From: an uncultured Peptococcaceae bacterium
Lineage (GTDB): Bacteria; Bacillota; Peptococcia; Peptococcales; Peptococcaceae
Reading direction: 5' to 3'
DNA length: 7,983 bases
Assembly (NCBI GenBank): GCA_945949655.1
Contig: CAMFFG010000043.1
Span: forward strand, 1-7,983
Shown: one piece after another, positions 1-7,914 of the stretch
Layout of the letters: the number at the start of each line of letters is the position of its first letter
Numbering within the stretch: the first letter of the stretch is position 1
Notes under the pieces: generated by a model
What the model saw: only the letters and a program-made list of their open reading frames with translations
Database searches by the model: none
Told to the model about the DNA's origin: nothing
Translations under genes and position numbers: made by a program

Positions 1-1
1 C

Positions 2-175
2 GATGAAGACCTGATCTATGATACAGCCTATACACTGCTGACCGATGAGGCGGCTTATCATAAGATGGCCAATGCCGTAAACCCTTATGGAGATGGCAAA
101 GCCTGCGGCCGGATCACGGCGGCTATTGCGTATCATTTTGGTCTGCGGCCGGATCGACCGGAAAACTGGATGTAA
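2..175 (+). CDS. wecB: UDP-N-acetylglucosamine 2-epimerase, C-terminal end (5' partial)
   Basis: Only the last 57 codons are in the window; the gene enters from the left and ends at TAA 173-175. The family interconverts UDP-GlcNAc and UDP-ManNAc in the cytoplasm, supplying ManNAc for cell-wall teichoic acids or surface polysaccharides. The recognisable part is the C-terminal block reading A-V-N-P-Y-G-D-G-K-A followed by G-R-I, which matches the conserved NPYGDGxAxxRI end of the non-hydrolysing 2-epimerases (WecB/MnaA). A short tail ending E-N-W-M follows. An epimerase gene directly upstream of the atp operon is a common arrangement in Bacillota, but the terminator after it suggests separate transcription. 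The catalytic residues lie outside the window. The symbol mnaA would be equally valid. Confidence 0.85.
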   Translation, partial: DEDLIYDTAYTLLTDEAAYHKMANAVNPYGDGKACGRITAAIAYHFGLRPDRPENWM

Positions 176-206
176 GCATCCACAGCAAATATAAATAAAA
201 GAGCAG

Positions 207-263
207 AAAGCTGCTGTGTCAGACAGGCTATCAGTGCTGTTGTTTGCATACGGCAGCTTTTTT
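207..263 (+). terminator. Intrinsic terminator after the epimerase gene
   Basis: The arms 207-214 (AAAGCTGC) and 253-260 (GCAGCTTT) are perfectly complementary and run straight into six T residues at 258-263. Pairing continues inward to about 225/241 with three G-U wobbles and one bulged C (247), leaving a loop of about 15 bases. It lies 31 bases after the epimerase stop and should insulate the atp operon from upstream transcription. Confidence 0.85.
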
Positions 264-525
264 ATGCGAAATCAGGCGGAGAGACAGGCGATGAATAATT
301 TCGGAGCCTTCGGGTAATGATGGTAAGGCATCCTATACCGGAAAAGTGCAGAAAGATGGCTTTATAATCGCATTTGCGGGCCTGAAATGGCGGTATTATG
401 TTTTTGTTGCATGAGAGGGCGTATTACAGCTAAAATTTACAGCTTGCGCAAATTTTCTTTAGGGGTATGGCGATAAAACATAATAAATATTTATTGAGTT
501 TTGGGCATAATGTGTAGATTTTTTA
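264..525. other. Gene-free region upstream of the atp promoter
   Basis: No convincing gene is present between the terminator and the atp promoter. The region becomes AT-rich toward the operon. It holds an inverted repeat AAAATTT/AAATTTT (432-438 and 450-456), overlapped by the palindrome TTGCGCAA (444-451). It also has an 8-base direct repeat TTACAGCT (424-431 and 437-444) and a perfect 14-base AT palindrome (482-495). A TATAAT at 363-368 and a TAAAAT at 431-436 look like -10 boxes, but no good -35 box stands before the first, and only a weak TTGCAT (407-412) before the second. These may be regulator sites or a second distal promoter; no known operator is recognised. Confidence 0.5.
482..495. 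repeat. Perfect 14-base AT palindrome upstream of the atp promoter
   Basis: AATAAATATTTATT is its own reverse complement. Its end lies about 30 bases before the proposed -35 box. It could be an operator, an UP-element-like A/T tract or bent DNA. A chance palindrome in AT-rich sequence is also possible. Confidence 0.4.
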
Positions 526-554
526 TTGTATTGGTGTCAGATTTCTAGTAAAAT
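526..554 (+). promoter_or_regulatory. Probable main promoter of the atp operon
   Basis: TTGTAT (526-531) and TAAAAT (549-554) are separated by exactly 17 bases, fitting a housekeeping sigma-A/sigma-70 promoter with a good -10 box (5 of 6) and a weak -35 box (3 of 6). Transcription would start near 561. That leaves a leader of about 27 bases before the ATG at 588 and would make the in-frame ATG at 570 almost leaderless. No other pair this close to the first gene fits as well. Confidence 0.5.
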
Positions 555-587
555 AACACTATAAGATGTATGAATTGGGGTGTCGTT

Positions 588-842
588 ATGCCTGCGAAAC
601 GGGGATATTCCAGAAAAGACTATTTAGGGCTGGCCGTGAGTTTTGGGGTAACAATGCTTCTGAGTGTTCTGATTACATCCTGGTGCGGAAAATGGCTGGA
701 TGCCAAACTGGGTACGCCGGGAATTTTCTGGCTGCTGGGTGTGCTTGGCGGGATATATTCGGGATTTCATCTGTTTATTGAGCAGGTGGACCGCATGGAG
801 CATCCTGTAGATCCCGATGATCGGGCGCCAGATAACTGGTAA
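588..842 (+). CDS. atpZ: AtpZ/AtpI-family small membrane protein, first gene of the atp operon
   Basis: This is an 84-residue protein with two predicted membrane helices (about residues 12-33 and 45-65). The first helix ends in W-C-G-K-W-L-D, the second is glycine-rich (L-L-G-V-L-G-G-I-Y), and the tail is acidic and hydrophilic. This hairpin topology and the place ahead of atpI fit the AtpZ type of F1Fo accessory protein (F0F1-ATPase subunit, putative Ca2+/Mg2+ transporter family). Such proteins have been linked to Mg2+ handling and to support of the ATP synthase in alkaliphilic Bacillus. I chose ATG 588 because GGGGTG (577-582) sits five bases before it. The in-frame ATG at 570 would add six residues but has no ribosome binding site. 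A gap of 56 AT-rich bases separates it from atpI. Family membership rests on topology and position more than on invariant residues. Confidence 0.75.
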   Translation: MPAKRGYSRKDYLGLAVSFGVTMLLSVLITSWCGKWLDAKLGTPGIFWLLGVLGGIYSGFHLFIEQVDRMEHPVDPDDRAPDNW

Positions 843-898
843 ATAAGCATATAGAATACAAGATATAAAAAATATGAAGTGGCGAGAAAGGGAGAAAT

Positions 899-1177
899 AT
901 GCTAGAATCTGTATTGTTTCCAGCAGTAATTGGATTCGCATGGGGACTGGCTGTTAGTGTGTTCAACCGTTTTCTGGCATGGTATGCATTGAGCCGTCCG
1001 AAAGGGATGCTGAGCACGCTGATTTTTGTGATTCGGCAACTCCTGCTTGTGGGAGCCATGGCGATGGTATATCGCAATGTTGTAATGTTGATCGGCACAG
1101 CGTTAGGCTTGCTGGCCATTAAAAATTATATTTTTGTGAAGAATATGTATGTTTTATTCCGAGAACGAAAGGGGTGA
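899..1177 (+). CDS. atpI: ATP synthase subunit I (AtpI), c-ring assembly accessory
   Basis: The gene encodes a 92-residue, strongly hydrophobic protein with about three or four membrane segments (roughly residues 4-23, 38-57 and 60-80), a basic loop S-R-P-K-G at 32-36 and a basic C-terminal end (R-E-R-K-G). Small, poorly conserved membrane proteins of this size directly before atpB are AtpI (ATP synthase I family). Family members are not structural parts of the enzyme; they help assemble or stabilise the c-ring. The start ATG 899 is preceded by AGGGAG (889-894). The stop TGA (1175-1177) lies only five bases before the chosen atpB start, so translation is probably coupled. The assignment depends largely on position and hydrophobic pattern. 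Confidence 0.8.
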   Translation: MLESVLFPAVIGFAWGLAVSVFNRFLAWYALSRPKGMLSTLIFVIRQLLLVGAMAMVYRNVVMLIGTALGLLAIKNYIFVKNMYVLFRERKG

Positions 1178-1182
1178 AAGAA

Positions 1183-1893
1183 ATGTTTCTGACAAATATT
1201 GCTTACGCCAGTTCCGGACATGAGGCTGCCGGCCCGCTGTTTCATATCGGGCCATTGGAAGTGACCAGTGAGATCACGACCATGTGGGGCGTTATGATTC
1301 TGATCTTGGTGGTAAGTTATCTGGGGACAAGAAATATGAAACGGATTCCATCCGGTGTGCAGAATGTTGTAGAGATGGGTATTGAGATGTATGAAAATTT
1401 CTGGACCGACATTCTTGGAAGAAAACGGGCCAGACAGTTGATGCCGATTCTGGCAAGTTTCTTTATTCTGATCCTGTGCTCCAACTACTCCGGTCTGCTG
1501 CCATTGGCTGGTACACTGCCGGGACTGAAACCGCCAACCAGCAATGTAAGCACGACAGCTGGGCTCGCAATTATCGTTTTTGTTTTATGTATTTACTATA
1601 ACATCAAAACAAAAGGGATTGGCGGTTACTTAAAGCATTTCCTGGAACCGATTCCAATCTTGCTGCCAATTAATATTCTGGAACAGTTTACACGTCCGTT
1701 ATCATTGGCATTGCGTCTTTACGGCAGTATCTACGGGGAAGAAATGGTAGTAGCAAGTTTAGCTGCGCTGTGTCCGCTGGTGTTGCCGCTGACAATGCAG
1801 GTTTTAGGAATTCTGTTTGGTGCTATCCAGGCTTTTGTATTCACACTGCTTGCTTCCATCTATCTGGAAGAAGCCACAGCAGTGCACCACTAA
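1183..1893 (+). CDS. atpB: F1Fo ATP synthase subunit a
   Basis: Subunit a is the membrane stator that carries ions to and from the c-ring. The product is 236 residues from ATG 1183, within the usual bacterial range. Several hydrophobic helices are visible (about 33-48, 88-108, 127-141, 157-169 and two long C-terminal ones). The helix P-L-S-L-A-L-R-L-Y-G contains the essential arginine (R178, equivalent to E. coli aR210), with E187 matching the conserved acidic position after it. The last helix has I-Q-A-F-V-F-T-L-L, with Q216 at the usual place facing the arginine. I prefer ATG 1183 because the AAAGGGG run (1168-1174) is well spaced for it. A GTG at 1174 would overlap the atpI stop by four bases, but its ribosome binding site would touch the start codon. 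A 113-base gap precedes atpE. Confidence 0.96.
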   Translation: MFLTNIAYASSGHEAAGPLFHIGPLEVTSEITTMWGVMILILVVSYLGTRNMKRIPSGVQNVVEMGIEMYENFWTDILGRKRARQLMPILASFFILILCSNYSGLLPLAGTLPGLKPPTSNVSTTAGLAIIVFVLCIYYNIKTKGIGGYLKHFLEPIPILLPINILEQFTRPLSLALRLYGSIYGEEMVVASLAALCPLVLPLTMQVLGILFGAIQAFVFTLLASIYLEEATAVHH

Positions 1894-2228
<335 letters not shown>

Positions 2229-2231
2229 TCA

Positions 2232-2249
2232 GGTGTTACGGGGTGTTAC
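2232..2249. repeat. Direct repeat GGTGTTAC x2 just after atpE
   Basis: GGTGTTAC occurs at 2232-2239 and again at 2242-2249, starting exactly ten bases apart and beginning three bases after the atpE stop codon. Function is unknown. It may be a protein site on one face of the DNA, part of an RNA element, or chance. Confidence 0.4.
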
Positions 2250-2288
2250 AAACATCAGGTAGTCATCATGGGTAATGTAGGGTCTAAG

Positions 2289-2318
2289 TAGGCGATTGGG
2301 ACTTGGTCCAATCGCCTA
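2289..2318 (+). other. Perfect 11-bp hairpin in the atpE-atpF gap
   Basis: TAGGCGATTGG (2289-2299) pairs perfectly with CCAATCGCCTA (2308-2318) around an eight-base loop. No T-run follows (next bases TGTTAATATTACC), so it is not a typical intrinsic terminator. Its place 60 bases after atpE suggests a role in protecting the upstream mRNA end from 3' decay, in RNA processing, or in partial attenuation before atpF. It could also be one copy of a dispersed palindromic repeat. Confidence 0.7.
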
Positions 2319-2353
2319 TGTTAATATTACCGGAAAATTAATTTTTAAGATCG

Positions 2354-2371
2354 AGACATGTGCAGACATGT
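2354..2371 (+). repeat. Repeat AGACATGT x2, able to form a small hairpin before atpF
   Basis: AGACATGT is found at 2354-2361 and 2364-2371, again offset by ten bases. Because ACATGT is self-complementary, 2356-2361 and 2366-2371 can form a six-base-pair stem with loop GCAG, followed by the U-rich TATTTTATT. It ends 21 bases before the atpF Shine-Dalgarno sequence (2393-2399). Confidence 0.45.
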
Positions 2372-2406
2372 ATTTTATTGACCCCGCATGAGAGGAGGTT
2401 GTGTAA

Positions 2407-2892
2407 GTGGATATCAGTCCATCTACAGTAATTTTTGCGATTATCAACTTCTGCATTCTGGTTGTAGGTTTGAAAATTTTCTTATACAAACCAGTATGTA
2501 ATATGCTGGACAGCCGTAAAGAAGAAGTTGCTAATAACTTAAATTCCGCGGAAGAAGCAAAACTGGAAGCGCAGAAACTGAGAGATGAATATGCCGCTCA
2601 GCTGCAGAATGCGAGAAGCGAAGCACAGGATATCATCAATCAGGCTGCAAAAATTGGTGAACAGACAAAAGCTGATATCGTGAACGAAGCCCGGGAAGAA
2701 GCTGCAAGACTGACTGCCAAAGCGCAGGATGAAATTGCACGAGAAAAGACTGAGGCTCTGAACGAAATCAGAAATGAAATTGCTGACCTGGCAGTGCTGG
2801 CTGCATCAAAAGTTGTTGGAAAAACAATTGACGTTGCAGATCATCAGAATATGGTCAATAACTTTGTGAAAGAGGTAGGGGAAGCGAAATGA
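2407..2892 (+). CDS. atpF: F1Fo ATP synthase subunit b (peripheral stalk)
   Basis: Subunit b is the stator stalk linking subunit a in the membrane to delta and alpha on top of F1. The 161-residue product has one N-terminal membrane helix (about residues 7-27), then a long charged, alanine- and glutamate-rich coiled coil (about 35-140) with no proline after residue 28, and a C-terminal region that binds delta. The length is normal for a bacterial homodimeric b; no separate b' gene is present. The start is GTG 2407, supported by AGGAGGT (2393-2399) seven bases before it, with a stop codon (TAA 2404-2406) immediately upstream in the same frame. Its last codons overlap the atpH start in ATGATGA, suggesting translational coupling. 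The 178-base gap before it contains hairpins. Confidence 0.95.
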   Translation: MDISPSTVIFAIINFCILVVGLKIFLYKPVCNMLDSRKEEVANNLNSAEEAKLEAQKLRDEYAAQLQNARSEAQDIINQAAKIGEQTKADIVNEAREEAARLTAKAQDEIAREKTEALNEIRNEIADLAVLAASKVVGKTIDVADHQNMVNNFVKEVGEAK

Positions 2893-3434
2893 TGAATGCA
2901 GCAGTAGCGAAACGTTACGGGCAGGCTCTCTTACAGATTGGTCAGGAAAAAGACTGTATTGACCGTTTCCAGGATGAATTAAAGGCCGTGGTTGATACAA
3001 TTGAAAATAATGCTGCGTTAAAAGAAATTTTAATCAGCCAGACCGTTGGCAGCGATAAGAAAAAAGAAATCGTAAAACAGTTGTTTGCAAACCAGGCAGA
3101 TCAGAACATTATCAACCTGCTTTATGTTGTGATCGATAAAAACCGGGAAGCATTCATTGCTGATATTTATGATGCGTTCTGCGCTTACGCCGATGAAGTC
3201 CGCAACATTGCTTATGCTGATGTCGTTTCTGCGTATCCGTTAACTGAAGAACAGGCAACTGCTCTCAGTGCCCAGCTGGCAAATGTGTCTGGGAAAACCG
3301 TTAAACTGAATGTCAGCGTCGATGAAAGCTTGTTGGCGGGAATGATTGTAAGATTTGGCGATAAAGTTTATGACGGCACAGTAGGTGCCCGCCTTGCAGG
3401 TATGAAGAATAAATTACAGGAAGTACAGTTTTAA
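2889..3434 (+). CDS. atpH: F1Fo ATP synthase subunit delta
   Basis: Delta sits on top of F1 and joins the N-termini of alpha to the b stalk. The product is 181 residues, the usual length. It begins V-A-K-R-Y-G-Q-A-L-L, the typical start of the N-terminal six-helix domain (about residues 5-105). It ends with the family's C-terminal motif, visible as L-L-A-G-M-I-V-R-F-G-D-K-V-Y-D-G-T-V followed by a conserved A-R-L. ATG 2889 overlaps the atpF stop by four bases; a second in-frame ATG at 2892 would work equally well and shorten the protein by one residue. AGGGG at 2877-2881 serves as the ribosome binding site. Only 25 bases separate it from atpA. Confidence 0.95.
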   Translation: MMNAAVAKRYGQALLQIGQEKDCIDRFQDELKAVVDTIENNAALKEILISQTVGSDKKKEIVKQLFANQADQNIINLLYVVIDKNREAFIADIYDAFCAYADEVRNIAYADVVSAYPLTEEQATALSAQLANVSGKTVKLNVSVDESLLAGMIVRFGDKVYDGTVGARLAGMKNKLQEVQF

Positions 3435-3459
3435 TGAAAGATTGGGGTGAGGGACTAAA

Positions 3460-4974
3460 ATGAATATCAGACCAGAGGAAATTAGTTCCATTCTGAAAAA
3501 TCAAATCGAAAACTATGACAACAACATAGAAGCAAGCGAAATCGGTACCGTAATCGAAGTAGGGGACGGTATTGCACAGGTTTATGGCTTGAAAAATGCG
3601 ATGGTAAACGAACTTCTGGAATTCCCAGGCGGTGTACAGGGTATGGCACAGAACCTGGAAGAAGACCATGTTGGTTGCGTTATCTTAGGCCCATACAAAC
3701 ATATTAAAGAGGGCGACCCTGTAAAGAAAACAGGTCGTATCGTGGAAGTTCCAGTAGGGGAAGCATTACTGGGGCGTGTTGTAAGTGCCACTGGTCAGCC
3801 AATTGACGGCAAAGGCCCTATCGTAACTGACAAATTCAGACCGGTAGAATCGGTAGCACCTGGTGTAATCACCCGTAAAGGGGTACATCAGCCATTACAG
3901 ACCGGTATCAAATGTATCGACGCTCTGGTGCCAATCGGCAAAGGCCAGCGTGAACTGATCATCGGTGACCGTCAGACTGGTAAAACTGCGGTAGCTATCG
4001 ATACCATTATCAATCAGAAGGGCAAAGATGTGATCTGTATCTATGTTGCAGTAGGTCAGAAAGCATCTACCGTAGCTAACGTAGTAAGCAAGCTGGAAGA
4101 ATTCGGCGCTATGGAATACAGCATTGTTGTAGCAGCTACCGCTTCTGAACCAGCTCCAATGTTATACATTGCTCCATATGCCGGCGCTGCTATGGGCGAA
4201 GAATTCATGTTCAATGGAAAAGATGTTCTGATTGTATACGATGACCTGTCCAAACAGGCTGTTGCATACCGCGAACTGTCTCTGCTGTTAAAACGTCCTC
4301 CAGGACGTGAAGCATATCCAGGGGACGTATTCTATCTGCATTCCCGTCTGCTGGAACGTGCAGCAAAACTGGAAGATGAACTGGGCGGCGGTTCCATGAC
4401 TGCGCTGCCGATCATCGAAACCCAGGCCGGCGATATCAGTGCGTATATTCCAACCAATGTAATTTCCATCACCGATGGTCAGATCTTCCTGGAAGCTGAC
4501 CTGTTCAACGCCGGTGTTCGTCCTGCAATCAATGCAGGGGTTTCGGTATCCCGTGTAGGTGGTTCTGCACAGATCAAAGCCATGAAGAAAATTTCCGGGA
4601 ACCTGCGTCTGGACCTGGCTCAGTACACCGAATTAAAAGCATTTACCCAGTTCGGTTCCGATCTGGATGCTGCTACCAAAGCAACACTGGACCGCGGTGC
4701 CCGCGTAATGGAAATCCTGAAACAGGGTCAGTATGTACCAATGCCGGTTGAAGACCAGGTAGTGGTAATTTATGCCGTATCCAAAGGCTTTACTGACGAT
4801 GTTGCGTTAAATAGAATCGGTGCCTTTGAACAGGGCTTGTTAAACTTTATGAAATCCTCCAGCTATAAAGCCAGCGTGTTAGACGTAATCGCATCTACCG
4901 GTAAACTGGAAGGCGATGCAGACGCAGCACTGGTGAAAGCAATCAACGAATTCAAAGCAACATTCCAGGCGTAA
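3460..4974 (+). CDS. atpA: F1Fo ATP synthase subunit alpha
   Basis: Alpha forms the non-catalytic nucleotide-binding sites of the alpha3-beta3 ring and supplies the arginine finger to the catalytic sites. The product has 504 residues, the standard length. Order of domains: an N-terminal segment with I-R-P-E-E-I that reaches delta, a beta-barrel (about 25-95), the nucleotide-binding domain, and a C-terminal helical domain (about 380-504). The P-loop is G-D-R-Q-T-G-K-T (169-176). The Walker B strand is D-V-L-I-V-Y-D-D (255-262). The family signature [10 protein letters not shown] (355-364) is followed by the arginine finger R365. All expected residues are present. ATG 3460 is preceded by GGTGAGGG (3446-3453). 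Codon choice favours CGT, GGT and CTG, as expected for high expression. Confidence 0.98.
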   Translation: MNIRPEEISSILKNQIENYDNNIEASEIGTVIEVGDGIAQVYGLKNAMVNELLEFPGGVQGMAQNLEEDHVGCVILGPYKHIKEGDPVKKTGRIVEVPVGEALLGRVVSATGQPIDGKGPIVTDKFRPVESVAPGVITRKGVHQPLQTGIKCIDALVPIGKGQRELIIGDRQTGKTAVAIDTIINQKGKDVICIYVAVGQKASTVANVVSKLEEFGAMEYSIVVAATASEPAPMLYIAPYAGAAMGEEFMFNGKDVLIVYDDLSKQAVAYRELSLLLKRPPGREAYPGDVFYLHSRLLERAAKLEDELGGGSMTALPIIETQAGDISAYIPTNVISITDGQIFLEADLFNAGVRPAINAGVSVSRVGGSAQIKAMKKISGNLRLDLAQYTELKAFTQFGSDLDAATKATLDRGARVMEILKQGQYVPMPVEDQVVVIYAVSKGFTDDVALNRIGAFEQGLLNFMKSSSYKASVLDVIASTGKLEGDADAALVKAINEFKATFQA

Positions 4975-5018
4975 GCCCGGAAGCAGTTTTGATTCTTCGA
5001 GAGGGTGGTGAATAAGGT

Positions 5019-5882
5019 TTGGCTAGTGGTAAGGAAATAAAACGGCGGATTCGCAGTGTACAGAATACCGGTAAAATCACCAAGGCGATGAAACTGGTAT
5101 CTGCCTCCAAACTGCGCCGTGCGCAGGGATCTGTGGTATCTGCCCGTCCGTACAAAGATAAATTAAAAGAAGTACTTTCCCGGCTGGTAGCGAGCGCTGG
5201 TGCGTCTGTATCGGACCCGCTACTGGAAGTCAGAGAAGTAAAACGAGTTGGTTACGTTGTTTTCGCCTCCAACAAAGGCTTAGCCGGTGGTTATAATGCG
5301 AACATCATGAAAGAGGCTTTTGCACAGGTACAGGCTTCCGAAGCAAAAGGTTATGAAGTTGGCATCGTAGCAGTTGGCAAAAAGGCCAGAGATTTCTTCC
5401 AGAAACGTGGTTACACCATCGATGAAGAATTCCTGACCGTAAATGATATTCCATCTGCAGTGGATGCGGATGCCATTACAAAAATGATGAAAACCGCTTA
5501 TGTAACAGGGAAATACGATGAAGTACACATTGTATATGCGGAATTCCGCAGTGCTATGTCACAGATTCCAAAAACTGTGAAGGTGCTCCCTATTGAAACA
5601 CCGGAAAGTGAAGCCGCAGATGGTCTGGACTACATCTTTGAGCCATCTCCGGATATTGTATTAAGTCAAATTCTACCTTTATATTTAGCAAACCAGGTAT
5701 TCAGTGCATTGACAGAAGCAAAAGCAGGGGAACATGGCGCCCGTATGACAGCTATGTCCGCTGCCAGTGATAACGCAACTGCTCTGGTTGGCCGTCTGGA
5801 TCTGGAATACAACCGGGCCCGTCAGGCTGCCATCACCAACGAAATTACAGAAATCGTTGGCGGTGCCAACGCGCTGAATTAG
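5019..5882 (+). CDS. atpG: F1Fo ATP synthase subunit gamma (central shaft)
   Basis: Gamma is the rotating shaft linking the c-ring to the catalytic head. The 287-residue product begins with the typical N-terminal helix (K-E-I-K-R-R-I-R-S-V-Q-N-T-G-K-I-T-K-A-M) and ends with the C-terminal helix bearing the family signature I-T-N-E-I-T-E-I-V-G-G-A-N-A (272-285). The central domain contains S-N-K-G-L-A-G-G-Y-N (84-93), where most family members have S-D-R-G-L; the D-R pair is N85-K86 here. The start must be TTG 5019: an in-frame TAA lies at 5013-5015, no ATG is available nearby, and the protein begins exactly as the family does. GAGGGTGG (5001-5008) is the ribosome binding site. The gap to atpD is 38 bases. 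Confidence 0.96.
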   Translation: MASGKEIKRRIRSVQNTGKITKAMKLVSASKLRRAQGSVVSARPYKDKLKEVLSRLVASAGASVSDPLLEVREVKRVGYVVFASNKGLAGGYNANIMKEAFAQVQASEAKGYEVGIVAVGKKARDFFQKRGYTIDEEFLTVNDIPSAVDADAITKMMKTAYVTGKYDEVHIVYAEFRSAMSQIPKTVKVLPIETPESEAADGLDYIFEPSPDIVLSQILPLYLANQVFSALTEAKAGEHGARMTAMSAASDNATALVGRLDLEYNRARQAAITNEITEIVGGANALN

Positions 5883-5893
5883 TATAAAGGTGA

Positions 5894-7333
<1,440 letters not shown>

Positions 7334-7346
7334 GGGGGATTGGCAA

Positions 7347-7742
7347 ATGGCTGATAAAACCCTGAAACTGGAAGTGATTACACCGGAACAGGTGGCACTG
7401 CGGGATGAAAGTACATCCGTTGTAGTGCCTGGTGTGGACGGTGAGCTGGGGATCTGGCCCAACCACGCGCCACTGCTGGCTGGCTTAAAGCCAGGTGTAG
7501 TTACTTATAAAACAGCGTCTGGCACAGAAAAACTGGTTGTGTCTGGTGGTTTCATTGAAATCTCCAATAATGTGATCAGTATTCTGGCACCAGCTGCTGA
7601 AAAAAGCACCGAGATCGATTTCGCAAGAGCAGAAGCTGCCAAAAAACGGGCAGAAGAACGGCTCGCCAAAAAAGAAGGAATCGATATGGCCAGAGCACAG
7701 GCTGCTTTGGCTAGAGCAAATGCTCGACTGAGCGTTCGTTAA
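7347..7742 (+). CDS. atpC: F1Fo ATP synthase subunit epsilon
   Basis: Epsilon binds the foot of gamma and can inhibit ATP hydrolysis through its C-terminal helices. The product has 131 residues: an N-terminal beta-sandwich (about 5-85, with V-P-G-V-D-G-E-L-G-I-W-P-N-H-A-P near 27-42) and a C-terminal helix pair. The helices are two related 17-residue units, 90-106 and 112-128, each beginning I-D-x-A-R-A and ending R-L. The first unit matches the I/L-D-x-x-R-A motif of ATP-binding epsilon from thermophilic Bacillus PS3; E85, R94 and R101 stand at the same relative spacing as the known ligands. ATP-dependent switching of inhibition is therefore plausible. AAGGGGGAT (7332-7340) precedes ATG 7347. 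The operon terminator begins at its stop codon. Confidence 0.95.
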   Translation: MADKTLKLEVITPEQVALRDESTSVVVPGVDGELGIWPNHAPLLAGLKPGVVTYKTASGTEKLVVSGGFIEISNNVISILAPAAEKSTEIDFARAEAAKKRAEERLAKKEGIDMARAQAALARANARLSVR

Positions 7743-7784
7743 ACAAAAGAGCTGTTTCCTTTGGGAGGCGGCTCTTTTTTGTTT
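7741..7784 (+). terminator. Intrinsic terminator of the atp operon
   Basis: AAAAGAGC (7745-7752) pairs with GCTCTTTT (7771-7778), extended inward by T-G (7753/7770) and G-C (7754/7769). A small inner stem CCT/AGG (7758-7760 and 7766-7768) closes the loop, and a run of six T (7775-7780) follows. The upstream AAACAAAA tract mirrors the T-run, so it might also work for the opposite strand. It overlaps the last bases of atpC. Confidence 0.87.
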
Positions 7785-7914
7785 GAGTCTATCTGCAAAA
7801 ACAGCCAATAGATGTGCGGAAAACAGCATTTTGGTTTAAAAACACCTCTCTCTGGACACAATATAAGTAGTCAGAACACTAAAACGACTTCCACAGAGAA
7901 AGGGAGAACCATAA

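Noticed and set aside
291..317. Eight-codon open frame (ATG to TAA) with a GGAG upstream, a possible leader peptide
   Set aside because: It lies 250 bases before the likely promoter, no promoter is visible in front of it, and such tiny frames occur by chance.
363..368. Perfect TATAAT box in the upstream gap
   Set aside because: No acceptable -35 box lies 16 to 18 bases before it and there is no extended -10 TG, so I do not call a promoter.
294..416. Forty-one sense codons in one frame without a stop in the upstream gap, possibly a gene remnant
   Set aside because: There is no initiation codon with a ribosome binding site, and the translation matches no family I recognise; chance is adequate.
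570..587. Upstream ATG extending the AtpZ-like protein by six residues
   Set aside because: It lacks a Shine-Dalgarno sequence and would be only about nine bases after the predicted transcription start; ATG 588 has GGGGTG well placed.
1174..1182. GTG start for atpB overlapping the atpI stop
   Set aside because: The purine-rich run would abut this start; it is correctly spaced for ATG 1183 instead.
2268..2291. Seven-codon open frame with AGGT before it in the atpE-atpF gap
   Set aside because: Too short to support, and its stop codon runs into the hairpin stem; the RNA-structure reading is more likely.
3313..3669. 118-codon minus-strand open frame over the atpH-atpA junction
   Set aside because: It is antisense to conserved coding sequence on both sides; no ribosome binding site or recognisable domain.
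7788..7812. Interrupted inverted repeat TCTAT-CTG / CAG-ATAGA after the atp terminator
   Set aside because: The stem is short and broken by a three-base bulge; not distinguishable from chance.
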